A stretch of 64,000 nucleotides of DNA from Anarhynchus alexandrinus (taxonomy: Eukaryota; Chordata; Aves; Charadriiformes; Charadriidae), in assembly GCA_008711295.1 (NCBI GenBank), contig VUYV01000003.1:6831010-6895009 (forward strand). The letters run 5' to 3'. Of the stretch, positions 1 to 12,334 are shown piece after piece. A model generated the notes under the pieces. That model was not told the origin of the DNA. It saw nothing but the letters and a program-made list of their open reading frames with translations, and did no database searches. The position numbers and the translations under genes were made by a program. Every line of letters starts with the position of its first letter. Within the stretch, counting starts at the first letter, position 1.

Positions 1-491
1 GATCACACTATATGGGCAAATGGCTTCATTTCAAAACTAAACATCTGCAGGCTTGAAGTGTTAGGATATGGTTCTGAATTTAAATGAGCTAAAGATTTTT
101 GTAATGTAATTTCATTCTAGGAAATATTTATTTATGGAGAATCTTCACTGCAAACAGAAGCACAAAGAACAAAATTACAACTTGTGACAGAACCACTGTG
201 TATGTACAACGTATATCCTACAATTTTTTACCATAATATGTTTGGAAGACTATGGATATGTAATCAGGACATATTCCTTGAAGTGCAAGTGGAAGCAATT
301 TGGAAAGAGTTATTGTTTATATTGTACTTACTAGTTCTTGTACAATAATTGAATATCATTGTTTTTCTGTTCAAGTGGCCTTTAAACAATACTATTTGGG
401 GTGTCCACACTATGGAGATTGGTCTTGCAACCATGTCTCAAAAACCTTACCATTAAATGATCAAGCTGTGTTTCTGAAGCCGTGGGATAGT
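1..491. other. AT-rich DNA without a recognised gene
   Basis: I see no gene, RNA or repeat family here. The reading frames present are short and have no recognisable domain. The stretch ends where the CR1 tail begins. Confidence 0.6.
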
Positions 492-1060
492 TCATAGCAT
501 CATAGAATACCAAGTTGGAAGGGACTTCAAGGATCATCTGGTCCAACCTTTCTTGGCAAAGACATGGTCCAGACAAGATGGGCCAGCACCCTGTCCAGCT
601 GAATCTTAAAATCGTCCAATGATGGGGAATCCACCACTTCCCTGGGGAGATTATTCCAATGGATGACTGTTCTCAGTGTGAAAATTCTCCTCCTGTGTCC
701 AATCAGAACATCCCCAGGAGGAACTTGTACCCTCATCTTTTCCATTGACTCCTTGTAAAAAGGGAGTCTCCATCTTCTTTGTAGACACCCTTTAAATACT
801 GGAACATGGTGATAAAGTGTCCCCTAAGCCTTCTTTTCTCAAGGCTGAACAAACTCAGTTCTCTCAGCCTTTCCTCGCATGGCAGGCTTCCCAGTCCTTT
901 GATCATCTTCGCAACCCTTCTTTGGACCCTCTCCAGCCTGTCCACATCTTTTTTTTGTAGCGGGGACCAAAACTGAACACAGTATTCCAGGTTTCTTGAC
1001 AAGCGCTGAGTGAAGTGGGATAATGACTTCTTTGTCTCTGCTGGTGATGTGCCCTTGTTG
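492..1060 (-). mobile_element. CR1 LINE, 5'-truncated 3' fragment (reverse strand)
   Basis: CR1 is a non-LTR retrotransposon whose ORF2 encodes an endonuclease and a reverse transcriptase; most genomic copies are 5'-truncated like this one. The 3' end is at the left, seen as CATCATAGAATA followed by the usual GTTGGAAGGGAC block. Reading leftward, the reverse strand encodes the C-terminal part of ORF2: a segment with [10 protein letters not shown], then [46 protein letters not shown], and later [20 protein letters not shown]. These lie in different frames: one shift near 1000 splits SALV from LEYCVQFW, and another lies near 740. It is therefore a dead copy. Sequence right of about 1060 no longer resembles CR1. 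I saw no convincing target duplication, as expected for CR1. Confidence 0.93.
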
Positions 1061-3646
1061 ATGTTGTTTATTTTTACTTGCTATTGGAAGGCTTTGGAAG
1101 AATCCTGTGTTTCCACTGGCTAGGAGCTTCCTTTTCATTGTCAGCCTAAACAGAAGAATAGAGAACAGAAAGTTTTGTATTTATGCTTCATCTATATTGC
1201 TCATTTTCAGTTGTATTTGGAATATTGTATTATATTTTAGTAATCTTGTTATCAGCATTTTCTTTCACGAATTGTGGGGAGTCAGAAAAAAGCGAAAGAG
1301 TTTTTCATGAAGTTATAAAAAAATAAACTGTTTTACTTATTTAGCTACTTTAACATAGCAGCAAAGGTGAAAAAGAAACTACTAAATCCTAGACAGCAGT
1401 GTGAATTGTCTGTTTAGGAATGATTCATGCTGAAGCAGCGTTGTGTAGATGGATCACTGGTAGATTCCTATAAGGATTCATCTTTCAGGGCTAACAGTCA
1501 CAGTAGGCTAAAAAATAATGACACTTAAAAAGCCCAAGTCTTTAAAAAGCAATAAATGTGGGTTCTTTGTGCTACAATAGCTGAGTCCCTGATGTAACCT
1601 CAGTGAAGTTAATAAAGCTGCAGTAAAGATAAAGCTGTCCTAATCTCCGTCAGTCTTAAATATACATTTTTCAAATCCATGTCATCAGCTTTTCTCCAGT
1701 CTTTACTTTGGTTTTACATGTTGTAATCTTTTATTGCATCCCACTAAGTGCCATAAAGGGACTTTTTTTCATCCTTATTAGGCTTACTTATTCAGGATTC
1801 TCACAGCAGCTCTTCTACTTGCATGAAAACAGTGGGAAAGACGTGAAAAAATATACGGGTGGAAGTATGGGAGTGAGGTAATTGAAGTGTGTTGGATTCT
1901 ACAGATAGCCCTCAGTAAAGGAAGTGGACAGGTGCTGTAAAGGATATTGCTTAAGTTAACGAGCAAGAAAAACAGATAATAAGAAGGAAGTACTGAAATG
2001 CTAACAGAAAATTCTCTTTTCAGGTGTACAGCTTGGAAGAAGCAATATTATCATAAAATAAAAGCAATAAAACCATTGGCTCAGAGAGAATGCCATAGAA
2101 TAGCAAGACCAAAATTTCTCAGTTTTGAATGACTGGAATTGCATGGCCTAAAGTTTACTTTATCCTTTCCTATTCCCGTGCTAATATATAATCACAACTG
2201 CAAGGAATGAAAATGTTAAATCTATGCCCATTTAATACTCTCTTTTTTTTTGTTTTTCATTAAATACATTTCAGTTAAGGTCTGATATTTGGCTAGTTAA
2301 TATTTCAAATAGTTCAAGGTTCCTTTTTACCTGTTTCAGAGAGTTTTCAAAGAATATATTTTCATGAAGATTTAAAAAAAATACACCACTGCGATATTGG
2401 CTTCTAGTGACAAACTTCTGAGATATCTGAATGGGCTGACAGATATGACAAACAGCTTGCACTGTTCTGGAAGAACTGAAGGCCAGGTGGATTATCCTGA
2501 AGTTGTGCTACACATCTGTATTCAGGCAACTGAATTTCATGCAATCTTTTTTCCTTTTTTTTTTTTAAAGAGAAAAAGATATTTCTTCTTGAAAACATAG
2601 TTCTTCTCAGTCTAATGTGAATACGTTCAATTACTTTAGCGTGTCTAAAAAGGCACTTGGGTACTAATGGTCAGGCAACCAAATCCCACTAATGTTACCT
2701 CAAAATAGAATGTCACCTTCAGCAGGTGCTGAAAATGCTCTTAAATTAATTGGGGTGACTGTTTTGTTGTTGTTGTTAAGAATAAAAGCTCATACATGTT
2801 GCCATAACAGGTAACATAAATAGTGTACTTCTGTTTGTCAGGCTCTTGTCTCAAACTACATGGTGTCTGAAGCCACAGAAGGAGGAGCAAGAAAGTCTAT
2901 ATAAGACAGTGCTGGAACTTAAATGTTGGCTCTTACCTTGAAACATGAGTGACATCTAATATATTTTTATAGTAAATTTTATTACCAGTGGAAATTGCTT
3001 TAATTTTCATAAGCAACAGGCACTTCAGAAGAACAGTAAATCCACAAAATGGTTTAGTTTTGCAAGGACTATAAAGATTCTCATTACCAAAACAGTTGTA
3101 GAAAAGTCTTATGCATGACCTTCTTTATTAAAACAAAATTTGTTCTCTTCTTTTTGTTAACAAGGCCATAGTTCCTTTGTTAAAGCACAGCATATACCAA
3201 ATGAGTGTTGCTCTGTGAACAGAGAGAGACTTGGGGAAGGAAGACAAACTACCTGAGAAGAAATGCACCTTTTTCTGATTGCAGAAGGAGTAGCTAACAT
3301 ATTTGATATACCTTTGACTGAACCTTATTAATTTTATTTGTAACAACTTTAGAATGTATTAAGTATCTGGAACTCCTGGGTCTGGGTCTAATTCCTTAAA
3401 TGGTATTTGCAAACAGATTTGGTTCCAAATATTTAATACTATGTGGAACAGCCGATGGTTGATGGAAACTATTGTTGAGATATTTATTTTAGAAGAACAT
3501 CCAGAAATTTCCTCTTATTTTTTTAAACCATAACTTATCAACAATTTCAGGTTATTTTTTTTTTTATGTTTTGGTCTTTTCAGTATGTGCTGCATTTACA
3601 CACAAACATTTGGAAAAATAAATAACGAAAAAAGAAGCCCTATTTA

Positions 3647-3667
3647 TGTGTGTGCGTGTGTGTGTGT
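3647..3667. repeat. Short (TG)n microsatellite
   Basis: About ten TG units with one C-for-T interruption. It is a simple repeat and possibly length-variable. Confidence 0.85.
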
Positions 3668-4538
3668 AATTGTTTCTTTACCTGAAGCCTACTCAAGAAG
3701 CCTAAAATGAGACTGAGTAGTACCAGTCTTGCAGATCCTTTCCTAATGTATGAGTTTTTTCATTAAACAGAATAACATGAATATAACATGAGACAATCTT
3801 GTTTCTCATTATGTTAGTTGGGATTGTTAAAGTTTCAACATTGTGTCTAGCTTCATCCATGTTAAATGAAGGCTAGAAACCATTCAGCTACCCAACTCTC
3901 TAGAGATTCAACCACCTCACTTATTAAATGTGTTTTCTCCTGATCTTTTTAAAGATTTCTAAATTATAGGGGCATTTGCATGGCTTCTCACGAGTAGATT
4001 TTTTTTTGGTTTTAGCTGTCCAGGGTCAATAATTGCATGAATTTTGTATTTATAAAGACAGCAATAAAAATAAATCAATGATTGATTCTGATGAGTAAAA
4101 CCACAGTGGGGAAAAAGCTTTCATTAGTGTAAGATAATAATATTTTCTATGCTCAGTATTGCTGAAGACTTGGTCAGAATGTTGCTTTATCAGTGTTCTT
4201 TAAGAAAAAATTGAAACTTCAAAAATAAGTAAATAGCAATTTAGTTACACTTATAATGGATGAAGTTAAAAACATTGAAAGCTCTATTTTAACATTCACT
4301 GAAAAAATCAGGTACCTGTTGGTATTTTGACATTGTGTTTTCTTGTCGAATCCATATTCTCTGAGCACAATAAAACTGAAAAAGGGAAAATAAAATATAA
4401 TGGAGATTATTTTGGTTTCAACTAGTAGAAAGGAAAGAGAAAACTGATGCCAATTGATGGAAGCAAGAAAAAAAAAAAACTTAAATAGCTTGGAACCTAC
4501 TGGCCAGAAAATATTAAAAAACAAAATAAAGATTGAAA

Positions 4539-4630
4539 CCTGAAATGANGGCCTGACATTCTTACACTACAACATTGTGTTTGACACCTGAAATGATTGC
4601 CAGACACCAAAAATGACTGCCAAACACTAG
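4539..4630 (+). repeat. Degenerate tandem repeat, about three copies
   Basis: Three related segments begin near 4539, 4587 and 4609. Each has the pattern CC-GAAATGA-TG-C-GACA or a close variant: CCTGAAATGANGGCCTGACA, CCTGAAATGATTGCCAGACA and CCAAAAATGACTGCCAAACA. The first and second copies are separated by unrelated bases. The ambiguous base at 4549 falls in the first copy. No function is inferred. Confidence 0.5.
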
Positions 4631-4812
4631 TCCATCTGCTGTATGTGACCAGGGAATACTGCTGAGCAGGTTCTTGGGAATATGCATTTGCAATTTACTT
4701 GTTCTTAAAGGCTGATGAAGATGTGTTTTGTCACAGGTTCGCAGGATCATTACCTGACATTAGGATTTTCAAGGAAATGAAAGACTCTAATGACTTTGTA
4801 TAGAGACCTTGT

Positions 4813-5549
4813 CGTCCTGGTTTGAGTTAAAACAGAAACAATTTTCTGTTCAGTAATCTTACTTTTCAGCTAAGCCTCTTCTAACTCTCTGAAAGTAACA
4901 CTATAATTTTAAGACAGTAACCCACTTCCAGAGTGATAAGACCCATGTTTATAATTTATGCCCAGGCATGGTATGCAGAAAGGCTCCTGCTTATACTTAC
5001 TGCTATAACACCCAAGGGCAGATAACTTATTTGACCCATTGGAGGGTCAGCAGTGGAACAGCGCAGTGGGGTCCCACCTGTGGGGAGGAGCGGACAGGAC
5101 AGGTGACCCAAAACTGACCAACAGGGTATTCCACCCCATCTGCCTCATGCTCAGTATAAAAGCTGAGGGATCAAAGGGTCAGCCCTCTTTCTTCAATGGC
5201 CGATGCCTGAGGAGGACTCTGTTCATCTGCCTTTGATCCCAATCCGTGCATTCCTGAATCCAGTTCCTGAGTTCAGCTCCCATCTGTCAGAGTCCAGTCT
5301 GGGATTTTACCTGTGCCTGTGGGTGATGTGATCATCATCCTGAGAGCTTGATATGGTTTTGTATATACATGTATATATTTCATTATTTTCTCATTGATAT
5401 TATTATTTTATTATTAATATTTTGTTAAAGTAGTTTAGTTTCTTTTAAACTCATAAGTTTCTTTTTCTCTTATTCTTCTCTCACTTGGGAGAGAAGTTAG
5501 AGAGCATCTGTCATTTGTTTCAGTGGCCAGCCCAGCGCAAACCACGACA
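4813..5549 (+). mobile_element. Solo LTR of an endogenous retrovirus, family A, forward
   Basis: This 737-bp stretch matches, in the opposite direction, the LTR at 18727-19463, which has the same length and clear TG...CA ends with a target duplication. Shared blocks include the start TCCTGGTTTGAG, the AACACCCAAGGGCAGATAAC block, the GTGGGGAGGAGCGGACAGGA block, TCAGTATAAAAGCTGAGGGA around the TATA box, and an end of the form AACCACGACA (AACCATGACA in the sister copy). The first two bases here are CG where the sister has TG. No retroviral gag, pol or env sequence flanks it, so it is a solo LTR left by LTR-LTR recombination. The expected 5-bp duplication is not seen: the left flank is CTTGT and the right flank TAAGG. 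That suggests decay or recombination between copies. The frames inside it are shadows of LTR sequence. Confidence 0.88.
5155..5160 (+). promoter_or_regulatory. TATA box of the family A LTR
   Basis: TATAAA within CTCAGTATAAAAGCTGAGG. The same block with TATAAA is found in the reverse LTR at 19113-19118. This places the U3/R boundary roughly 25-30 bp downstream. Whether it is still active is unknown. Confidence 0.65.
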
Positions 5550-6641
5550 TAAGGTTTTATGAATATCCTGAAAATGTGATATATGTCACACCCTTCTGTT
5601 GTGTTGAATGCTATAGATTTCTTCGGTTCCAGGTTGTGGCCTATTTATTAGTAATGATGCATTATGCAGAATTTAGTGTACAAAGATAATATCAATCAGG
5701 GCAGAGAGGGAAAAATTATTAAATGCAGTATGACTGATATGAGACTTTAGAAGAAACTCCAGAAATGAGAGTTGAGTTTCATAATACAAAATATATCACA
5801 TCTTGATAGAATCTGAGAATAGATTTACTATCAGTAATTAAAAGAACAGTAATTTTCAACAAAATATGCAGTAATTAATTTTGTCCTTGGAAATAATTTT
5901 GTTCTGGGTGCCTTATGGTTATACAAGTTGTAGTACTATGTCTTTCCCTTCCTTCTTTGCAACCTCTGGACTGGAAGTATGTTTTGTTGTTCTGTACTTG
6001 GATTATTTTTTTTTGGTCAGAAAGGTAACTACCTTTTTCTTGAATTCAATGTCTACTGTACCACTATGCAATGCTGATTAATCATTCAAATAATTTACTT
6101 TGCACATTATAGCTCACCGGCTATCATGAAGCATCCAGGAATCTTCATGTAGCCATGAGTTTATCACATACTATGAAGTAAAGTAACTTTCTGGTATTTA
6201 TAGACCTAATCCAAGTGAAAGAGTAGAATGACTTTTATAAATTTTAGTATGCTGGAACAGGATGATGGAAGATGAGGGACAGCTGGGTTGAAGGCTATAT
6301 TTAGTTATTTCCATGTAACTTTCAGCAATTTCAAATGAAGATGCATGTATGAGCAAAGACAATATTCTTTCTCTTGTGGCTTAGTTTCTTTAATGACATG
6401 TTGGTGGTTTTTTGTTGTGGTTTTTTTTTTTTTTTAAGTAGTCCATTCAGCTACCAAGTGATCAATTAACTGGGATGGGTAGTAAACTTGGACTACAGGA
6501 AATATACTTAATTGTTATAATTTATTTTTACAATAAAATAACACAAAGTGAACAAGTGTAGCCATAACTTACACTGATTTAAAAAGATGAATGAGTAATA
6601 TCATACATATCAGAGTAATATACATGCAATATTAATACTGC

Positions 6642-6662
6642 ATATATAATAAAATTATATAT
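6642..6662. repeat. AT-rich inverted repeat
   Basis: Arms ATATATAAT and ATTATATAT of 9 bp flank a 3-bp AAA spacer, in a locally very AT-rich stretch (about 6620-6680). It is most simply explained by base composition. Confidence 0.7.
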
Positions 6663-9600
6663 AATATACTAATGGTATATGTACCACACAAACTTCACAT
6701 GATGAGAGTTCAAAACTAGGAAATGCAACTCAAAAGTAAAATATTGGATTTTAAAACAAAGCTGGAGGCCGTAAAATTAAAATGCTTTTGATAGAAAGAC
6801 AAGTGAAAAATCAGAATTTTTTTTTTGCATTCTTTACCCAGTGCTCTTATGAGCAGTGATTTGGATTTACTAGTGATTGATCGCTAATTATTCTAATCTC
6901 TGATCAAAAATAGCAATTCATAAAGGAGACGATAAGTAGAAGATACAAAATTAGGTCAGTTTATGGTTTTGGGTTGTTGTTTGTTTGTTTTTTTTCATTA
7001 AAGCTAGTTAGGCTATTATCCCTCCTTCCGAGTTCCTATTCTTGTCTCTAAACTTCTTAAAAGACATGATCAGTTTGGGAGTGTTCTTATTGTCTTTGTC
7101 AGATGATAAACTTCTGTTTCATTCTCACTGTGTATCTTTGCACTGTAAGGATTTCTGGACATGAGAGAGGAGGAAAAAATGTTTTCCATGCAACTTGCTA
7201 ACACACCACCTCCAAGCAACAGTTCCTGCAGGATCACAGGATAGCCAGGTCCAGAGATCAGCTGCATTTCCTCAGTGCCTACATCAAGAGCAGCAGAAGT
7301 GAGTCAGCAAGAAAGCTTACTGTCACAAACTATGTTCAGCTTGGGGAAGGGAGAATTAATCATTGACTTGATTTGTATATTGAGATTGTGAGACTGTGTT
7401 AAGGGGTATTAAAATTATGGATTTTTTCAGCTGTATGGTTTCTGGAGGTCTAGCAACAGTATAATTTTTCACTGGGGGGACAACTGCTGGACCAATAAGT
7501 CATTTGATTGGGCTCCAGTTTACCTTATTTTCCTTTTCCTTTCTCCTTAGCCCCTTGTCACCTTCTGATCATGAAGAGCAATTTGAATAATCTGCTTTAT
7601 TTTCTTTTAATAGAGTGAATCCTTGTAACATCACTGGCTGATCAAAGGCATTTTGGAGCTTGCTTCTGACTGTCATCTCTTGCTGAGATACACAGAATAT
7701 ATAGGGACTATTTGTTTCTAATTACAGAAAGGATTCCTCCCTACAAGTCATGACAGTCATTGCTGGCGTTTCTTATTGAGTTTCAGTACTGCTTGTTTTC
7801 TAGCCAAATGTCAGTTCTGCCTCTGAATTTTCTCCAGCTCTGCATTTGCTTCTATGACATTGTGATTTTTCCATTATTCAAATTATTACCCTAAGAAGGG
7901 TAATCTGTATGGCTGAATGGAGGCATGATATTTGAATGATTTCAAGAGTGTAGCAAAACTCTTCCATCCTGATTACCATATTTCTCAGTGGATTGGATGA
8001 CTTGGAAAACAATCTCTTTGGAGACCTTTCCGTGTCCCATATTTTCTGCTTCCCCTCTGGAAGACATTAAACATACAGACCGGTATCCTAATTTTACACA
8101 AATAGCTTAGATGTGATGTGGTGTCCTTGGGAGGAATATGTTCATAGTGACTGAAAATTAATGCTCTGAATTTAAAATTGAACCTAGTTGTCTAAGGTTC
8201 TTAATTTAAAACATTAGATTTTATCTGTTTAAAACATAATAAGCTTTAGCAGTTAAGAAAATATTATTTTATAAACACAACCATGATTATCATCAAAACT
8301 GTTCCCAAACTTTGAATGCTGACCTGTTTTTAAGAAAGTAAGATACAGTACACCTTCAAGAATTATTCCTGCATCTTATTGCAAAAACATATCACTTACC
8401 CATACCACCAGTTGACAAATGTTGCTTTAGAGTTTTCTGATGTATTAATATGGGAATTTCAAGAATATACTGCTACGATTTTATGCTCGTTTGTAATCTT
8501 TTGTTGTTCATTCTGGGTACTCTGCTTTTAAGGGAAGAAAATAGGTTAAAATCTTGGTCTGAGAAACAAGGAGTGAGGGGCAGAGGGATGAAAAGGGGGT
8601 GATGGCTTATGTGTAATGGTCAAACTGAGAATTAGCTTATCAGAACTGAAGAGTGTCATCTAATGCTCATTTGCTTTTTACAGAAATCTCAATTGGAGCA
8701 GGCTATAAAGTAGCATTATTAGGACTGCACAGCATACTGCAGAAGAGAAGTATTGACAAGCTACACGTTTGAGTATTTGTCATAATGCAGCAGAGATAGA
8801 TCATGTAAGTGGGTTTTGGTTTGGGTTTTTTTTTAATTATTATCTTCACTTTCCACCTACTTTAAAAGACTTGTTTTTGTTGTTTTTACTCTTTTTACTG
8901 TAATTGCTTCAGGATTTTGACCTACAGCAACAATCCTAGAAGAGATGCAAAACAGTCAGCTGGGAATGGTTATCCTGATTTGATCTGCAGCTATTGCTCT
9001 GACTTAATCTGCTGTGTATAGACCATAGGCTTCAGTATTAATAATATAGTACTGGTATATTCTGCTGTGTCACAATTGGCAATAGCAAAACAGTCTCCCA
9101 CCTTTTGTTAATGTATTGTTAAGAGGAAAATATTTTGTTATCCATGAATATTGTCAAGTTTAACTCAAATCTACATCAACGTACATCAAATATTCATCAG
9201 TTTGCAGGAATGGATGCCCAGAATAATTATCTTGCCACAGGACAAGCTATGTGCTGAGACACAGATATATTTGATCATTTTTCTATAGATAAGCTGCAAG
9301 AGCGTTCTCCTAATGGATGGCAAATATATGTGGGTTACCAGTTTGATAAACACACTACAAATAATATCTAGCAGCTGTCTACATTTTAATAAATGGCCTT
9401 TTTTTGTTTGCCACATTTTTAAAGGATTTTTGTAATCCTCCATAAACAAGAATATTGTTTATATAATGCAAGCAGTTTTTGTTAGATTACAAAAGCAAGA
9501 AATGAAGAATTGTTGTGTGGGTTGATTTTTTTCATTTTACATTGGTATACGGGAATATTCAGTGTCATTTTAAACTGCTTTTCATGTCTCTTGTCAGTTT

Positions 9601-10221
9601 AACTCAGACCTTTAATCTTATTGAAATGTCTGCTTTGTGCTGCCTCCATTTCTGATCTGTAATAAAATTAATAGATATGTCCTTATGTTGCTCTTGAGTA
9701 AGGAAAAACATCAACATTTTTGAACACTATAAGCCAATATTTTTTCTCCATGGAAGAGACAAGGACTGATGACACTACCATGTGTACTTAGAGCAATTTC
9801 TGTATTATGGAAGGAAAATATGTTTCTTCTCTCATTAACTGTTTCATTTTCCAGTTAGGATGCTAACATCAGTGTGTCCCTTGTGTGTTCTTTCTCTTTG
9901 CACTGTTCAATCTAGGTCATACTTTCCATACCTTTCTGCATAGCACAGTAAAAATTAGAAAAGGTTAGAATTAGTGATAGGCTAAAATACCTAAAATAAT
10001 TTGAGTAGTTATTGAGCTTAAAGCTATGAATATCCCGCAAGGATTTACATTTGGATTCTGAAGTCCTACAGCACATTAACTCATTTGCAGCCCTTAGTAC
10101 TTTAATGCAATATCTCTATCCTGGGCTTGTTAACACTACATTAGATAACGTTTACATACATGAATGATCATGACCTGTTGGTTTGGGCTTTTTTTTCCCC
10201 CACTTATTCCCAAGCCTAAGC

Positions 10222-10239
10222 AAAAAAAAAAAAAAAAAA
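10222..10239. repeat. Poly(A) run, 18 bp
   Basis: Uninterrupted run of 18 A. There is no recognisable retroposon body to its left, so I do not call it a retroposed tail. Confidence 0.85.
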
Positions 10240-10639
10240 GAATGATAAAGAAGATAAATTTGTGTACAGGTTATTTAAAAGGCCACAGTTTTGAAACAAA
10301 ACTCAAGCAATATTTCATTAAAGTTTCCCTCTGTTTCCCTATCATTAAAAACTTCATAGTTATTTCAGAATCCACAGACCTTATAAACCACTTTTGACTG
10401 ACTACATTATATACAGATAAAACTAACAAGCAAATTCTGCTACAGGAGAACATCCCTTTGCAAGGTTCTAACATCAAAGACAAAAGGGTGAGTTAACGAA
10501 GAAATCCAATCATTGCATTGCACAATTACTGAATTTAGGGCAGAATTCCACAGCAGTACTTATGTGCTCAATTCCCAGTGCTTTCAATGAAAGGGTGGGG
10601 TGGGGGACGAAAGCACTCAGCACTGTCCATAGAGAGAAT

Positions 10640-11010
10640 TCTGAGCTCTTCTATTTTAAACATCTAGGTCCAGCACCCATCAGGAAAGGCAGAATGAAGG
10701 GGTTGCTTAGCTTGAAGAAGAGACAGAGGGAGGATATTATAAAATATATTCAAAACTGATTAAGAGAAAGAAAACAATTATTTGTGCCCATAGTTGCATG
10801 GAAAATTAGTAAGAAGCTGAAAGTGCAGTGAGAAAGCTTTAAGTTAGGCACAAGGAATATAACAGCTTCCTTATAGTAATGTTTGTAAGGCATTGCTCAA
10901 GTAAGGTTTTTAAGATTAAGCCATGATGCTTCTGATCATCAGTTTGGTAACAGGTACAGTTGATGCTGCCTTAAAACAGGCTTGTCTTCTAGATTACTCT
11001 AGAATTTTCT
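10640..11010 (+). mobile_element. Possible ancient CR1 remnant (forward)
   Basis: One frame reads GLLSLKKRQREDIIKYIQN at about 10698-10756, which resembles the CR1 ORF2 stretch of type [12 protein letters not shown]. Downstream bases loosely follow the order of a CR1 C-terminus but are heavily diverged, and no ATTCTATG-type 3' end is preserved. The boundaries are approximate, and this may be chance similarity. Confidence 0.38.
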
Positions 11011-11109
11011 TGTAGCCATGGTAGTTTAGCAGTTACTGAAACGTCAAAACAGAAACCACCACTACGAAGAACTTTGCTAACCTGAAGATAGCAAATGTTG
11101 CCTCTCAAC

Positions 11110-11460
11110 ATCACAGGGAGGTTTAGGCTGGAAGGGACCTCTGGAGATCATCTAGCGTAACCTTCCATTGAAAGCAGGACCTTAGATTAGGTTAACCAGT
11201 GACCTGTCAAGCCAAGTCTTGAATATTTCCAGCAGGGAAGACTGCATCACTCCTCTGGGCTACCCATCCCAATGTTTAATTGTTCTCATGATGAAGATTT
11301 TTTTTTTCTCATATACAAACAGAATTTCCCCTGAATCAACTTGTGCTCATTGCCTCTTGTCCTGTCACTGTCCATTCTTGTAGAAAGGGCATCTCCATCT
11401 TCTCTGTAACTACTTTTCACATTTTGGAAGTGGAGTGATAAGACTGCTGTTGTTGCCAAA
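11110..11460 (-). mobile_element. CR1 LINE 3' fragment (reverse strand)
   Basis: The left end begins ATCACAGGGAGGTTTAGGCT followed by GGAAGGGACCTCTGGAGATC, the reverse complement of a CR1 3' untranslated tail. Further right, the reverse strand encodes CREDGDALSTR-like and DSDRTRGNEHKLIQGKFCLY segments of the ORF2 C-terminus, seen here as YREDGDALSTRMDSDRTRGN. The copy is 5'-truncated and diverged; homology fades around 11440-11480. It is transcriptionally dead on its own. Confidence 0.88.
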
Positions 11461-12038
11461 GTCTGCATTTCTATTGAAGAGATAAAAACAACCAAAGTTT
11501 TGACATGTATCTGACTTTCCCCTGAGATCTCTCATGAGTTTGGTCTTATTCTCAAAACAAAAACAAACACACACAGAAAACTAAAACCACTTTGGACCAT
11601 ATGGGGCAACCATACAGGTGTGCCTGTTTTTATCTTCCCCAAAGAGCAGGAGACTTATATGCAAAACTGGGAGATCCATTTTCAAGTTTTTATTGCCAGA
11701 GTCTTGACTCAAGACTTCTCAACAGAACACCTCTGACTCACTGAATATTCTTTTGGTTAAGCACTTCCTAAGATGTTGCCATGGTTTCAGCTGGGATAGA
11801 GTTGAGTTTCTTACTAGCAGCGTGTATGGTGCTATGTTTTAGATTTGGGATGAAAATAGCATTGGTAAAACACTGATGTTTTTGGTTGTTTCTAGGCAGT
11901 CAAGGCCTTTTCTGCTCTTCATACTGCCCTGCCAGCTAGTAGGCTGGGAATGCACAAGAAGTTGGGAGGGGACACAGCCAGGACAGCTGATCCCAACTGA
12001 CCAAAGGAATATTCCATGCCATAAGACGTCATGCTCAG

Positions 12039-12046
12039 TATATAAA
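12039..12046 (+). promoter_or_regulatory. TATA box of the family B LTR
   Basis: TATATAAA within GCTCAGTATATAAAGCTGGG. It is matched by a TATAAA at the same place in the reverse copy at 35393-35398. Confidence 0.65.
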
Positions 12047-12242
12047 GCTGGGGGAAGAACAAGGAAGGAGGGGAAGTTTGGAGTGATGGTATTTGTCTTC
12101 CCAAGTAACCATTAGGTGTGATGTTAGCTGCTTTCCTGGAGATGGCTGAACACCTGCCTGCCCATGGGAAGTGGTGGATGAATTCCTTGTTTTGCTTTGC
12201 TTGCTGTATGGCTTTTGCTTTACTTATTAAACTGTCTTTATC

Positions 12243-12334
12243 ATAGAATGGTTTAGGTTGGAAGGGACCTTGAAGATCATCAAGTTCCAACCCCCCTGAC
12301 ATAGGCAGGGACACCTCCCACTAGACCAAGTTGG
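12243..12334 (-). mobile_element. CR1 3' tail inserted in the family B LTR (reverse strand)
   Basis: ATAGAATGGTTTAGGTTGGA followed by AGGGACCTTGAAGATCAT and CCAACCCCCCTGACATAGGC is the reverse complement of the last 90 bp or so of a CR1. Comparison with the sister LTR shows that CTTTATC on the left and TTCATCTCAAACCATGAG on the right were contiguous before insertion. TTATC / TTCATC may be a worn duplication. The insertion is therefore younger than the LTR. Confidence 0.9.

Larger units (their letters stand above)
1061..4812. other. AT-rich DNA without a recognised gene
   Basis: No coding exon or repeat family is recognised. It contains homopolymer T runs (for example near 2551 and 3554), a short TG dinucleotide tract at 3647-3667, an ambiguous base at 4549 and a degenerate small tandem repeat at about 4539-4630. 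Reading frames of 60-100 codons are low-complexity, lysine- or phenylalanine-rich products of the AT-rich base composition. Confidence 0.6.
5550..10639. other. AT-rich DNA without a recognised gene
   Basis: No coding exon or repeat family is recognised in these 5 kb. It has a run of 15 T at 6421-6435, an AT-rich imperfect palindrome at 6642-6662, and an A run of 18 at 10222-10239. A stretch at 8684-8804 is bounded by exon-like splice signals and is treated as a finding. Reading frames are short and without domains. Confidence 0.6.

Noticed and set aside
733..1138. Two reverse-strand frames with reverse-transcriptase-like sequence
   Set aside because: As separate genes they are not real: they are the frame-shifted C-terminal end of a single dead CR1 ORF2.
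5039..5236. Reading frame shared with the reverse frame at 18951-19310 (GGADRTGDPKLTNRVF and following)
   Set aside because: The shared protein-like string is simply the conserved U3 sequence of two copies of the same LTR family, read through. It lies across the TATA box and is not a gene.
11919..12314. Reverse-strand frame of 131 codons
   Set aside because: It spans the family B LTR and the nested CR1 tail and runs antisense to the LTR. It has no domain.
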